Positions 48,805 to 58,800 of a stretch of DNA of 64,000 nt are shown here, piece after piece. Below the pieces are notes generated by a model that was not told where the DNA came from, made no database searches, and saw only the letters and a program-made list of their open reading frames with translations. How positions within the stretch are numbered: position 1 is the stretch's first letter; the number at the start of each line of letters is the position of its first letter. Source of the DNA: Antedon bifida (taxonomy: Eukaryota; Echinodermata; Crinoidea; Comatulida; Antedonidae); the NCBI GenBank assembly GCA_963402885.1, contig OY727095.1:24371001-24435000 (forward strand). Direction: 5' to 3'. Made by a program: the position numbers and the translations under genes.

Positions 48805-50040
48805 GCACAAGTGATGGTAAACAACTTTTTTAAACAACTTATAGTTTTTCGCTGGATTTATTTTGTAAATATTTTTTTACAACTATATTATTTTGCATAT
48901 TATTTGTATAGATAGGCTTACATTTTTTCAACTTATGAGCTGCATTTTGCTTTTTATAAACCACAAAAAATAGAAAAATAATATACAAATATGCTTTGTC
49001 TAAACCCATGGGAAGTGGTGCCTTCAACTATTCACTGAGGTGTTTCAGCTCTGATGGCCTTGCTAATTCTGAGGCACAGTGTAAAAATGGCCCATATAGT
49101 TGTAACCAGAAACTTGATATAGGCAAAGTGTATTTGTTTTATATTATGGATGAACCACCTACTGTTCTAAATTCTCAATTTATCTGCCACTTCCATCCTA
49201 AATTGAATATTGAAACAAGCCAGTGCTTTGGAATGCCTATTATTTACATGGTCTAGGGTCTTGTACTTGCTGGCACAAAATTTAAATTTCATTATTTTTA
49301 GGTTGCATTATACAGAAGGAAGGAGGTACTTCTAATTTCACAGACTTAAAAATATTCTAATCAGTAATCTGGCATGTTTAATTTTATTACAAGTTTATTT
49401 CAAACTGAACACCATTTTGCTGAACGATGTATAAAATTAAAGCCACTAATTTGTTTTTATCTGTAGGAACACAGAATGTAGACGTCTTACAAGATATACG
49501 GTTGTGTTTATTGTGTTGTTGCTACTGAAGAAATGTGTATTGGAATCCATTTAAAAAATAACAAAATTAATGTTATTGAATTGTTTAGGTCTATCTAATC
49601 AGATTTAAAAACAATATTATAATAATTGTAATAATTGAATGGTGTTATTGTATTTTTGACACAGCAAACTTGATCACGCTAATATTATTTAAGATAGTCT
49701 ACTGATTTAAATACCACATGACCAATAAGTACAGACATTTTTATGTAGTGTATTTTGATTTTTACAAACTTTTAATGTCGCATTTTAATTAAGTTTGCAC
49801 CTATGGCTTTTATCTCTATTTGTTGATTTGTTGCTAGAGTACAATGCTTTTTTTACTAGTTTCTAATTGAATAAAAATTTAAATTGTAACCCTATTTCTG
49901 GTGCCGAAAAACTTTTTTTGGTAAAGATGATTGTATACTAGAAATATTTTCGCCAGTGGGCTAATTATTCCACAACTAAAATCAGATTTGTTCGAATAAA
50001 CATTCCGCTTTGAATAAACACCCCGACGGCAAAAACAATT
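48805..50040. other. ciz1 3' flank
   Basis: AT-rich, no gene recognised. A candidate polyadenylation signal AATAAA is at about 49870-49875; nothing else supports it. An 86-codon plus-strand frame (48996-49256) has no known motif. Confidence 0.3.
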
Positions 50041-50043
50041 GAA

Positions 50044-50616
50044 ACTAGAGGGTACTCCGAGAGTACAAACCTCCGCCTACTGTAAAATTCCCCTACATAA
50101 AATGCCCCCTGAATATTTTTTTTTATCAGTTCTAAGTCTAAATATGTTAACTGCACACTACAAAGTTGTGGATGACAGTGTGGTGTAATGGTTATGTATC
50201 TAGCCTCTCACAGTTGAGATCGCTGGTTCAAGTCCCACTTAGGTTTTTTTTTTTATTATTATTTTTTTATTTCTTTTTTTTTGTTTTTTGTGGACCTTGA
50301 TCTTTGACCCTGACCTTTCAAAATTTAACCACAATTATATGATGTGTCATTGATCATTGTGGCTAAGTTTGGTGAGAATCGGATAAAAACTGTGGTCTCT
50401 AGGCAGTAAAATAGTTTTTTGTTAGTTGTGACCTTGACCTATGACCTTTTCCCCTCAAATTCGAACTCGTCCGAGCTTTTGGGGCATAGATCATTGTTGC
50501 CAAATTTGGTGAGAATCGGATAAAAACTGTGGCCTCCAGGCTGTTCACAGACACACAAACACACACACACACACAAACATACAGGGGTGAAAACATAACC
50601 TCCTTGGCGGAGGTAA
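50044..50616 (+). mobile_element. tRNA-derived SINE, fullest copy
   Basis: It has a leader with gtacaaacctccgcctactg, a pol III-like head (gtgtggtgtaatggttatgt, then ctggttcaagtcccac as B box) and poly-T tracts. Then come tandem related body segments (ttggtgagaatcggataaaa twice, at about 50369 and 50509), a CA-rich stretch (50555-50577) and the tail ctccttggcggaggtaataa. Relatives at 27188-27400 (minus) and 63328-63490. Confidence 0.65.
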
Positions 50617-50917
50617 TAAACACTGCCTTCGAATAAACGCCCACAGACGTTCATTTTATTCTTCGAATAAACGACTCGCCACACAAAATTTTATTATAAC
50701 ACATTTCAATTTAGTAGAATTTATTGATTTTACCAAGCAAAACGTAATTTTCTCACTACTTATTTGGGTTGTATTTTTTTCATGTGTCTGTCTGTTTGTT
50801 TCATTTTATTTTTTCATTTCATTTTTTTCATTTCATTTATTTCATTTCATTTATTTCGTCTTTTATAAATAATAAAAATCACAAGGTACCGAGCACTTTA
50901 GGGGGTAGACGGGATTG

Positions 50918-52590
50918 TCAAACTACATTTGTGCAAACATGTTGCCTTCAAATGTGCAAACAGCCACATTTGTGCAAACATGGCACCCGCAAATGTGCAA
51001 ATCTGTAAAAATGTATAATCCACTAATGTGCAAACATCACGCCAGTAAATGTACAAACGATTAGTTTTGACGTTAAATGTGCAAATGAAATTCTACAAAT
51101 GTGCAAATCATTTTTCTAACAATGTTTTCAAGATATAGCCACTGTACTGGCTGAAATAATCTGTTTTGAATATCCGGGGATGCAGGACTGACACGTGGTC
51201 GCTGCTTGCTGGAGATGGAGACTTCTATAGTAATACCATTAATATCGCTTAAAGTTGTCCTCTTATTTTAAGGGAAATTCACAAAACATAATGAACTGAG
51301 TTCATTAGATTTTATATTATTTTATTTAAAATGTATTTCTGTTATGCGCGATTTGAACAATTTGTGAGGATTTTCTTGCGCAAATCATTTTTTAATTAAA
51401 AGGAAAATAATATAGATGAAGTAGGTATATGAATATGTTATAATACTTAAGCGAAGGAAAATGTTATGCGTGATTTAAAATAGCGTAAGATTTCGTTACG
51501 TATTTGAATTTGCGCAAGAAATATTTGCGCAATTTTAATAACATTTTATTCTTTTACCTGCATTTATTGTAAATGCATACGGATTTATATGAACTTTGGT
51601 TTTATCAAATACTGAAAATACCATGCGCTGTTCGAAATTTTCTGCGCAATTTGAATATTGATAAAATTTGCGCAAGAAAATCGTCAATGAATTTCAAATT
51701 GCATAAATTGTTCAAATCGCGCATAACAGAAATACATTAATAAAATAACATAAAATCTAATTAACTCAGTTCATTATGTTTTGTAAATTTCGTTTAATAA
51801 GAGGAAAACTATAAGGGACTTAAATTTCAACGGCATGGAAGTTACCATCTCGAGCAAGCAGCGACCACGTCATCCCCGGACATTCGGATTGTGTTTTTTT
51901 TTTCAAAAACAGATTATTTCAGCATGTACTACAATAATGTAATGCTATATCTTAAAACATTGTTAGAAAATCCAGTGACTATTTAGAATTGTTAATAACA
52001 ATGTGAGGGGAGTGAGTGTGGCCGACAGTGGAACCGAAGTCCATAGCCATAACATTGGCAAGGGTTCGAGGCTCACTCGCTCCATGGTTCTGGTGGTAGA
52101 ACAGGTCTTCTCGGATAAGGACTATAAACCGTAGGTCCAGTGTACATCTGGCTCATGTGCACTTTAAAGAACCTAGTACATCTTTCGAGACGAATAGGGG
52201 GTTACCCCGGTGTACTAGTTCATTCATACACACACACTGTCGTGGACAGACGTATTGGCGCCGTAGTTGGCTGCCGATGTCACAATGGGACCCTTAGTGG
52301 AGCAGTAGCTCCTTAAAATAAAAAAAATTAAAAAAAAGAAGAAGATAACGATTTTACAAAAATGATTTGCACATTTCTAGAATTTCATTTGCACATTTAA
52401 CGTCAAAACTGATCGTTTTTACATTTAACGTCGGGATGTTTGCACATTAGTGGATTATACATTTTTACAGATTTGCACATTTGCTGGTGCCATGTTTGCA
52501 CAAATGTGGTTGTTTGCACATTTGAAGGCAACATGTTTGCACAAATGTAGTTGTTTACACAAATGTGACTTTTTGCACATTTCTCGGCTC
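50918..52590. mobile_element. Foldback element FB1
   Basis: Two long inverted arms meet near 51535. From outside inward, each arm has an array of aaatgtgcaaa-type words (50925-51110; reversed at 52365-52590), then acaatgttttcaaga, ccggggatgcaggactgaca, gtggtcgctgcttgctggag, attcacaaaacataatgaac and tttctgttatgcgcgatttg. The right arm carries an extra unrelated 340 bases (about 52003-52345). The centre is AT-rich with gcgcaa words. No transposase is visible. Confidence 0.8.
52003..52345. repeat. Insertion in the right arm of FB1
   Basis: gtgaggggagtgagtgtggc to aagaagaagataacg has no counterpart in the left arm. It is GC-richer than its surroundings and ends in an A-rich tract, so it may be a SINE-like or processed insertion. 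Confidence 0.5.
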
Positions 52591-52851
52591 AACATGGGCT
52601 TACTATACCTACCTATAGTTCCAAGTCGATGTTCGATGTTTTTTTGCGCGCGTACACGATACTACAAGATCAATGCTATACTCGTCGTTCAGTTATTGCA
52701 GTAGTCCCTAATGCTAAATTTTTTCCCCAAAAATATAACCACAACTTTAGAATACAAGAGCAAGAGCAAGAACAACTAATAAAAGTATATTAAATAATAA
52801 AAGTGCCCCTTTTAAACACTAAGAATATTCTCTCCAAAAAAAATCGCTTAA

Positions 52852-53412
52852 TCACTCTGCTTCGAAATTATCCAAAACTGATTGGTCGGCGTCAGAAATA
52901 TGTCGCTCATCGAAATTATCTAAAACCGACTGGTCGCCGTCAGAAATAGGTCGCTCGTCGAAATCGTCTAGAACCGGCTGGTCGCCGTCAGAAATCTCGG
53001 ACTGCTCGTTTAATTCACCAATAACTGACTGTTCCTCGTTAGAAACAGATCGTTCGACGTCACCGTCACATATAACGTGTTATTGTTGTTCATTCTCCGT
53101 CACATGGATTATAGGAGATTTGAAGACTTCTAACAATATCAAGGGTTTGGCCATTGGTATGTCCAAGTGATACGTAATGATCTCCTTCGTTTTCTGCGAA
53201 ATGTCCCAGAACGATGTAAGGGATGTCCAATGAAAATGTATCACTGCCATCTGGACAAATACTTGTTGCTCCGTTTATTGTTGATACAACAATTATCTGA
53301 ATGTAAAATATTTCAGAAACAACTTGTAGTGTTAAATGGTCTCCAAATGTACCATTTCGTGACATGCGAGTAAGATAATTGTCGGGTGTTTCAGTTAAAA
53401 AAATCGAGCATG
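52852..53412 (-). pseudogene. OTU-type cysteine protease fragment with acidic repeats
   Basis: The minus-strand frame from about 53412 reads DNYLTRMSRNGTFGDHLTLQ, VVSEIFYIQIIVVST and AENEGDHYVSLGH. This is the C-terminal half of an OTU (ovarian-tumour) deubiquitinase domain with the catalytic His in GDHYVSL. The N-terminal half with the catalytic Cys is not upstream. After a stop near 53090, a different frame encodes three copies of a 17-residue acidic unit, (S)DGDQSVLDNFDERxI, ending at a TGA at 52852-52854; a one-base shift would join the two. OTU domains are common both in host genes and in animal transposons. The missing half and frame break suggest a relic. Confidence 0.55.
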
Positions 53413-53479
53413 GTGTTATTACAAGCTCCTACCTAGACACTCTAAGGACACTGGACTTGAAGCAGAAGAGCTTTCAACA

Positions 53480-54050
53480 ACCATGACAGCAGATAGAACC
53501 ACATGTGCGGATAATCAACTAGATTTTAACTCGTTACTTTGACGATTTCGGGTTATCCGCGCAAAGGCAAAATGCGTGTACGTTAAAATAATGTGATGAA
53601 TTGTCTATTTTTGTGTCATACAGTACTTTTACATATTATATATATTTTCCAGAATACACTGAATAAATTATATACAGTGTAGCATAGAGTCTGTTATTCT
53701 AATTTTTAACATGATGACGCCATCAAAATGAAAGATAATATGATAATGAAGATAACAATTTTAGAAGATAATTATCTAAATAATTACAATCATACAATTT
53801 TAAGAATTTTGGTCATCTAAAAGCAAGATGCGCCCTATTTTTAAACACGACAAACATTTACGAAAGAGATGAAAATCTGACTTTCTTAATTCAACTCTGA
53901 CCATTCTGACATTCGATAAACAACATTTGTATATGAATTCATATCTACAATTCAACAGCTTTCATAATAATATTTAATCATGTTGGTCACTTTTCATTCT
54001 GAGGAGCTATAACAGATTGAAATATACTGTGTCGATGACATTAAGTAACT
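53480..54050 (+). repeat. Dispersed repeat family Z, copy 3
   Basis: Same block order as 17990-18300 (gggttatccgcgcaaaggca, gaaagagatgaaaatctgac, tatgaattcatatctacaat, aatcatgttggtcacttttc) with about 200 extra bases between the blocks. Confidence 0.65.
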
Positions 54051-54737
54051 CACGTTTATTCAACATTTTTTATATTATGACAACATTCTGACTCATGTGA
54101 AAGAGAATTGACTGAGAAAGAACATATTAAAATCTAGGATGGAATGGGGTACGCATTAGTATGAACCACAAGAAAGAATTACACGTGTTTTCAACGCTTT
54201 GTAACGAGCTGTGCGTGCGTAGCATGCTTAAAAAAAAAAAATCATATCACAAATTACTCTATATCATGAAGTACACTTTTGTTTCAATGAAAAATAATTT
54301 TTAGTTCAGAATTTATGAATTGATCAACCATAAAATTTCATAAACTTAAGCTGCGCGACTCTGACGTCATATAACGAAGTTTCTTGCAAATCTACAGGTC
54401 AATTCTTCTTCTTCAAAGTTATACAATCTTATGTTGCCAAAAATTTGAGATACATGTGCAACAAAATTCGTGGAAAGAAAGAAGAATAACAAAGAAGAAG
54501 ATGAAAACAAATCCTGACATTAACAAGGGGTTATCCGCCAAGTGCTGATAACCAAAAAATAAACGCCTCCCTCGAATAAACGCCCCCTAAAAACTCTCCG
54601 AACATTCAACGCCCGGGCGTTTATTCGAATAAATACCGTATAATGTCATACCTTATTTTATTTCTGAGTGGCGGATCAATGAATTAAAAAAAAGAATATT
54701 GTAAAGTAAAAGTAAGTGTTAATGAACCGTGTTGGTA

Positions 54738-54856
54738 ATGTTTCGGCGAAATTTCTTGTCGGCTAAATTGTCTCGGCCAATTGTCTGTCGGCGAAATGGT
54801 TTTCAACGAAATGTCCTGTCGGAGAAATAACCTGTCGGTGAAATATCCTGACAAGC
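54738..54856. repeat. Array of 'tgtcggcgaaat' units
   Basis: Six to seven degenerate copies (ttcggcgaaatttcttgtcg, ctgtcggcgaaatgg, cctgtcggagaaataacc, tgtcggtgaaatatcctg) of a 17-19 base unit. No coding function seen. Confidence 0.7.
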
Positions 54857-55452
54857 CTTCGTACCGTGACTGGGAAGAAGAGAAAAGAGAGAGTGAGGGA
54901 AAGACATATAGAAGAAAGACAAGGAAATAAAAAATGGGTTTATTGTATCAATACTTGACGTACCAAATAGCATTGAATGAAGACAACGTAGAATAGATTA
55001 CATTAAAAAAACAATACACAGTGGTTGGGCGACATATCATTTTCGATAAATTCTGTACAAAACCTTTATCAAGTGTTTGTGTGTGCATTTTTAACATGTT
55101 ATTTAGTGTGATGATAAGTACAGAATTCTTTGTCCGTGCACTAATTGATATGCCCATTTGTATGGATTTGGGTTGCATTACATTTATTGTTTGTTATTGT
55201 ATTGATTTGGCATGGTAAGGCGGATGTACGTGGATGTCACTTCGTAAAAACACAAAATTTATTGCACGTGCGTAGTGACTCTGGTGTAATTTCGTGTCGT
55301 CAATGGCAAATAGTATACATACAGGTATACTAATTGTAATAATTATTTTATTCAGATAAATGTTAGATCATTCGACTCTCTTTATAGATGAAAATTACAA
55401 TAACGGTAATATATTTGCACTTTTATCTACAGTTTTTACACATTTTGATATT

Positions 55453-55462
55453 TTATTTATTA
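55453..55462 (-). promoter_or_regulatory. Possible polyadenylation signal of the HMG-CoA reductase gene
   Basis: Minus-strand AATAAATAAA about 270 bases after the stop codon. Other AATAAA words exist nearby, so this is only a candidate. Confidence 0.3.
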
Positions 55463-55605
55463 TTTTGATTTGACTTGGTCCTTCATGTTATTCATTATAT
55501 TAATGCCAATTAATACTGACTCAAGTTTGTTATTGTAATAAATTCCAAATTGAAAGCTATTTCACGTTCCATAATGCGTTCAGTGGAACTTGTTCGTTTC
55601 AACAT

Positions 55606-55633
55606 CAGGGAGTTGTTAATTAACAACTCCCTG
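55606..55633. repeat. Perfect 28-bp palindrome in the 3' flank of the HMG-CoA reductase gene
   Basis: cagggagttgttaa followed by ttaacaactccctg is a perfect inverted repeat with no loop, about 95-120 bases after the stop codon, probably in the 3' UTR. It is bounded on both sides by gtttcaac in direct orientation. Confidence 0.8.
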
Positions 55634-55727
55634 GTTTCAACGTTAAAAGTATTATATTCTACATCGATAATATTCCTATCTTCGTGGACACAAAATGTTC
55701 TTTATAATTATCTTCTTTTTTTACTAT

Positions 55728-55898
55728 TTACGCAAACGTCTTAGGTCCACGAGCATGCTTCTTGTGAGCATAAGCAAAATGTTGAGCGCCCATTGCTGAA
55801 ATCAATGATAGTTCTCCTCCCATGACAACACCCAATATCACTTCGGCAAATGCTGGCATCGTTCCGATTCCATGAGTGCCTATTATTTCTAAACATGT
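55728..55898 (-). CDS. HMG-CoA reductase exon 5 (C-terminus)
   Basis: Residues 363-418: TCLEIIGTHGIGTMPAFAEV, then ILGVVMGGELSLISAMGAQH and FAYAHKKHARGPKTFA, TAA at 55728-55730. Acceptor cattccttttccag. His407 is the catalytic histidine. The protein ends soon after it, as in short bacterial forms. Confidence 0.9.
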   Translation of the reverse strand, partial: TCLEIIGTHGIGTMPAFAEVILGVVMGGELSLISAMGAQHFAYAHKKHARGPKTFA

Positions 55899-58800
55899 CT
55901 GGAAAAGGAATGAAGTAGGTGAAATTTGTAATGATTAATAACATTAATCATTATTTGTCTATTTCTGAGAGTCACAAGCACCGTGATGTTTTGCTGAACT
56001 TTTCAATACTACAAACAATATAATATATATAAAATGTTACCTTCTGACTAGGTAGGGAAGTTCCACCTCCAATGGTACCGATCATAAGTGACGGTAGTGT
56101 ACAGACCATTTTTAGATCACCGTCAATTGTTTTCTTGTATTGTGTATATGCTTGGTGTGATTCGGCAACGCATGCTGGATCCTGTCCAGTAGCAATGAAA
56201 ATGGCTGCTAGAGCGTTAGATGCTTGACAATTTAAAGCTGTAAAATGAAAAAAAGGACAAATGATTTTCATTGACATAAAATTAAGGGTTATTTATGGTA
56301 AAATATTAGAGTTATGTTAAAACAATTACCTTGTGATCCGGCGAATATATTGTCAATTTGATGCCAATTCAAATCCTGAATGATTTCCACTGTAAGAAAA
56401 AACTATAATATTAAAATTGTTTAATTCATATTACTCAAATTACAAATGAAAATAACAAGACTAAATTACTGTAACTTATTAATTTCATTTTTTAAAAATA
56501 TTTTCCATGTAAAAACTGAAAGAGATCCTCTATCGCCATGATGACATAACGTGTTTCCTTGGACTATACATTATACTTTCGTCGTGCATTGTCTTACCAG
56601 ATGTATGCATCCTCTTCTCAATTAGCTCTCTTGGAATCACTACCTCCCCAGTGACATATGTTCCACGACCGTCTATTACGTTGGCCGAACCAGCTCGCTT
56701 GTCCAAGGAAAATCCACTGTCGATGTACCAAGCCGTCGGAGTAATTGGAGAGTTCTTCTGTATCCATTTACAGACAGGTTCTGTAGCAAACGTAACGATG
56801 TTTTGTCCAGATGCATCTCCACTTGAGTAACTCATTCGTGTGTGTACCGTACTTCCATGAACATGACAGGTTGTTTTGTGCAGTTTACCATGACGTGTTG
56901 TCTTCTCTGCTATTTCTTTCATTCGCTTAAACGTGTCTGACTGGCTGTAAAATTCCTGGAACTTTGCTGCATCATCAACACTGTTAAATTCATATAATGG
57001 TGCTCTGACAATTCTTTGACGAATAAAAGCAGCGTTGATTCCACCTGCTTCATTGATAACTTTAGTGCCTCTATTGTATGATGCCACTAGTGCCCCTTCT
57101 GTCGTTGCCATGGGAACAGTATACGTGCCATTTGCGTGTTTTCCGTTGACTTTGATAGATACCACTCCTGTTGGTATTTTGACAGTACCGATAAAGTTTT
57201 CACAATTCTTTTCATATACCTCAGGACCGTAGTTATCTGCAAGCTCATTGAGAGATGTTGATGTGCGTTTATGCTCATGCAATATACGAAACCCTTCATC
57301 CTTCCGACTTCCTTGAGTTGAATGCCTATAGAGTAAAATACATTACTTACGGTACCTTATTATTACTACCGTAAATCTTCTAATTGTAACCCTGGCTTAT
57401 TATTCTTTGTTTTTTAGGGTGGGTTACTATTAGAAGGGGGGGGGGGGGGGGGAGGGGTTACTATTAGAGTAGTGGGTTACTATTACTAATCTTAAATTAG
57501 GCACCTGAAAACGGCTGCATCATAAACGACGACGACGACGATCAGTTTTTGTGACTCTAATAGTAACCCAGTTGAGCCGTGAAATGTGCAAAAAGTCACA
57601 TTTGTGCAAACAACCACATTTGTGCAAACATGTTGCCTTCAAATGTGCAAACAACCACATTTGTGCAAACATGACACCCTCAAATGTGCAAATCTGTAAA
57701 AATGTATAATCCACTAACCCTGGCTTATTATTCTTTGTTTTTTAGGGTGGGTTACTATTAGAAGGGGGGGGGGGGGGTGGGGAGGGGTTACTATTAGAGT
57801 AGTGGGTTACTATTACTAATCTTAAATTAGGCACCTGAAAACGGCTGCATCATAAACGACGACGACGACGATCAGTTTTTGTGACTCTAATAGTAACCCA
57901 GTTGAGCCGTGAAATGTGCAAAAAGTCACATTTGTGCAAACAACCACATTTGTGCAAACATTTTACCTTCAAAATGTGCAAACAACCACATTTGTGCAAA
58001 TATTTTACCTTCAAATGTGCAAATCTGTAAAAATTCATTACCCGCAAATGTGCAAACATCTCGCCGTTAAATGGAAAAACGATCAGTTTTGACGTTAAAT
58101 GTGCAAAAGGTATTCTACAAATGTGCAAATCATTTCTTCAGTCAAATTCCTATTACATTTTATATTTTTGGTTCGTAGGTCTTTCAGAGTAGAAATAACA
58201 ATAGGAAAAAGAGTCTAATAAATCTAAAATGTTCAATATCATAATAACTAATTATACTGTTGTATTTTATTATGATCAAAGGCTTTAACCTGTCTCAGCC
58301 AAATTCAAGTCGACCCCAAGTCAACTCGCCCTGAAGTCAACTCGGCCTCACGTCAACTAGGCCACGTTAAAGTATGAGATGCAAAAAGTGCAAATAAATG
58401 GGACAAAATAAGTCTAATGAACAGAAGAAAAATAATAAAAACGAAGTACGCTATGTTATAGGGATGAATATTAGAATGAATGTGAATGTTAGTTGACCGA
58501 TTAGTTTTTGGCCGAGTTGAACATTTTAAATTTATTATACTCTTTTTCCTATTGTTATTTCTACTCTGAAAGACCTACGAACCAAAAATATAAAATGGAT
58601 AGGAGTTTGGTTGAAGAAATGCTTTGCACATTTGTAGAATACCTTTTGCACATTTAACGTCAAAACTGATCGTTTTTACATTAAACGGCGTGATGTTTGC
58701 ACATTTGCGGGTAATGAATTTTTACAGATTTGCACATTTGAAGGTAAAATGTTTGCACAAATGTGGTTGTTTGCACATTTGAAGGTAAAATGTTTGCACA

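Noticed and set aside
50925..51110. CRISPR-like array of aaatgtgcaaa units
   Set aside because: Spacing is irregular, the units recur inverted in element arms and the genome is animal; it is a transposon arm array.
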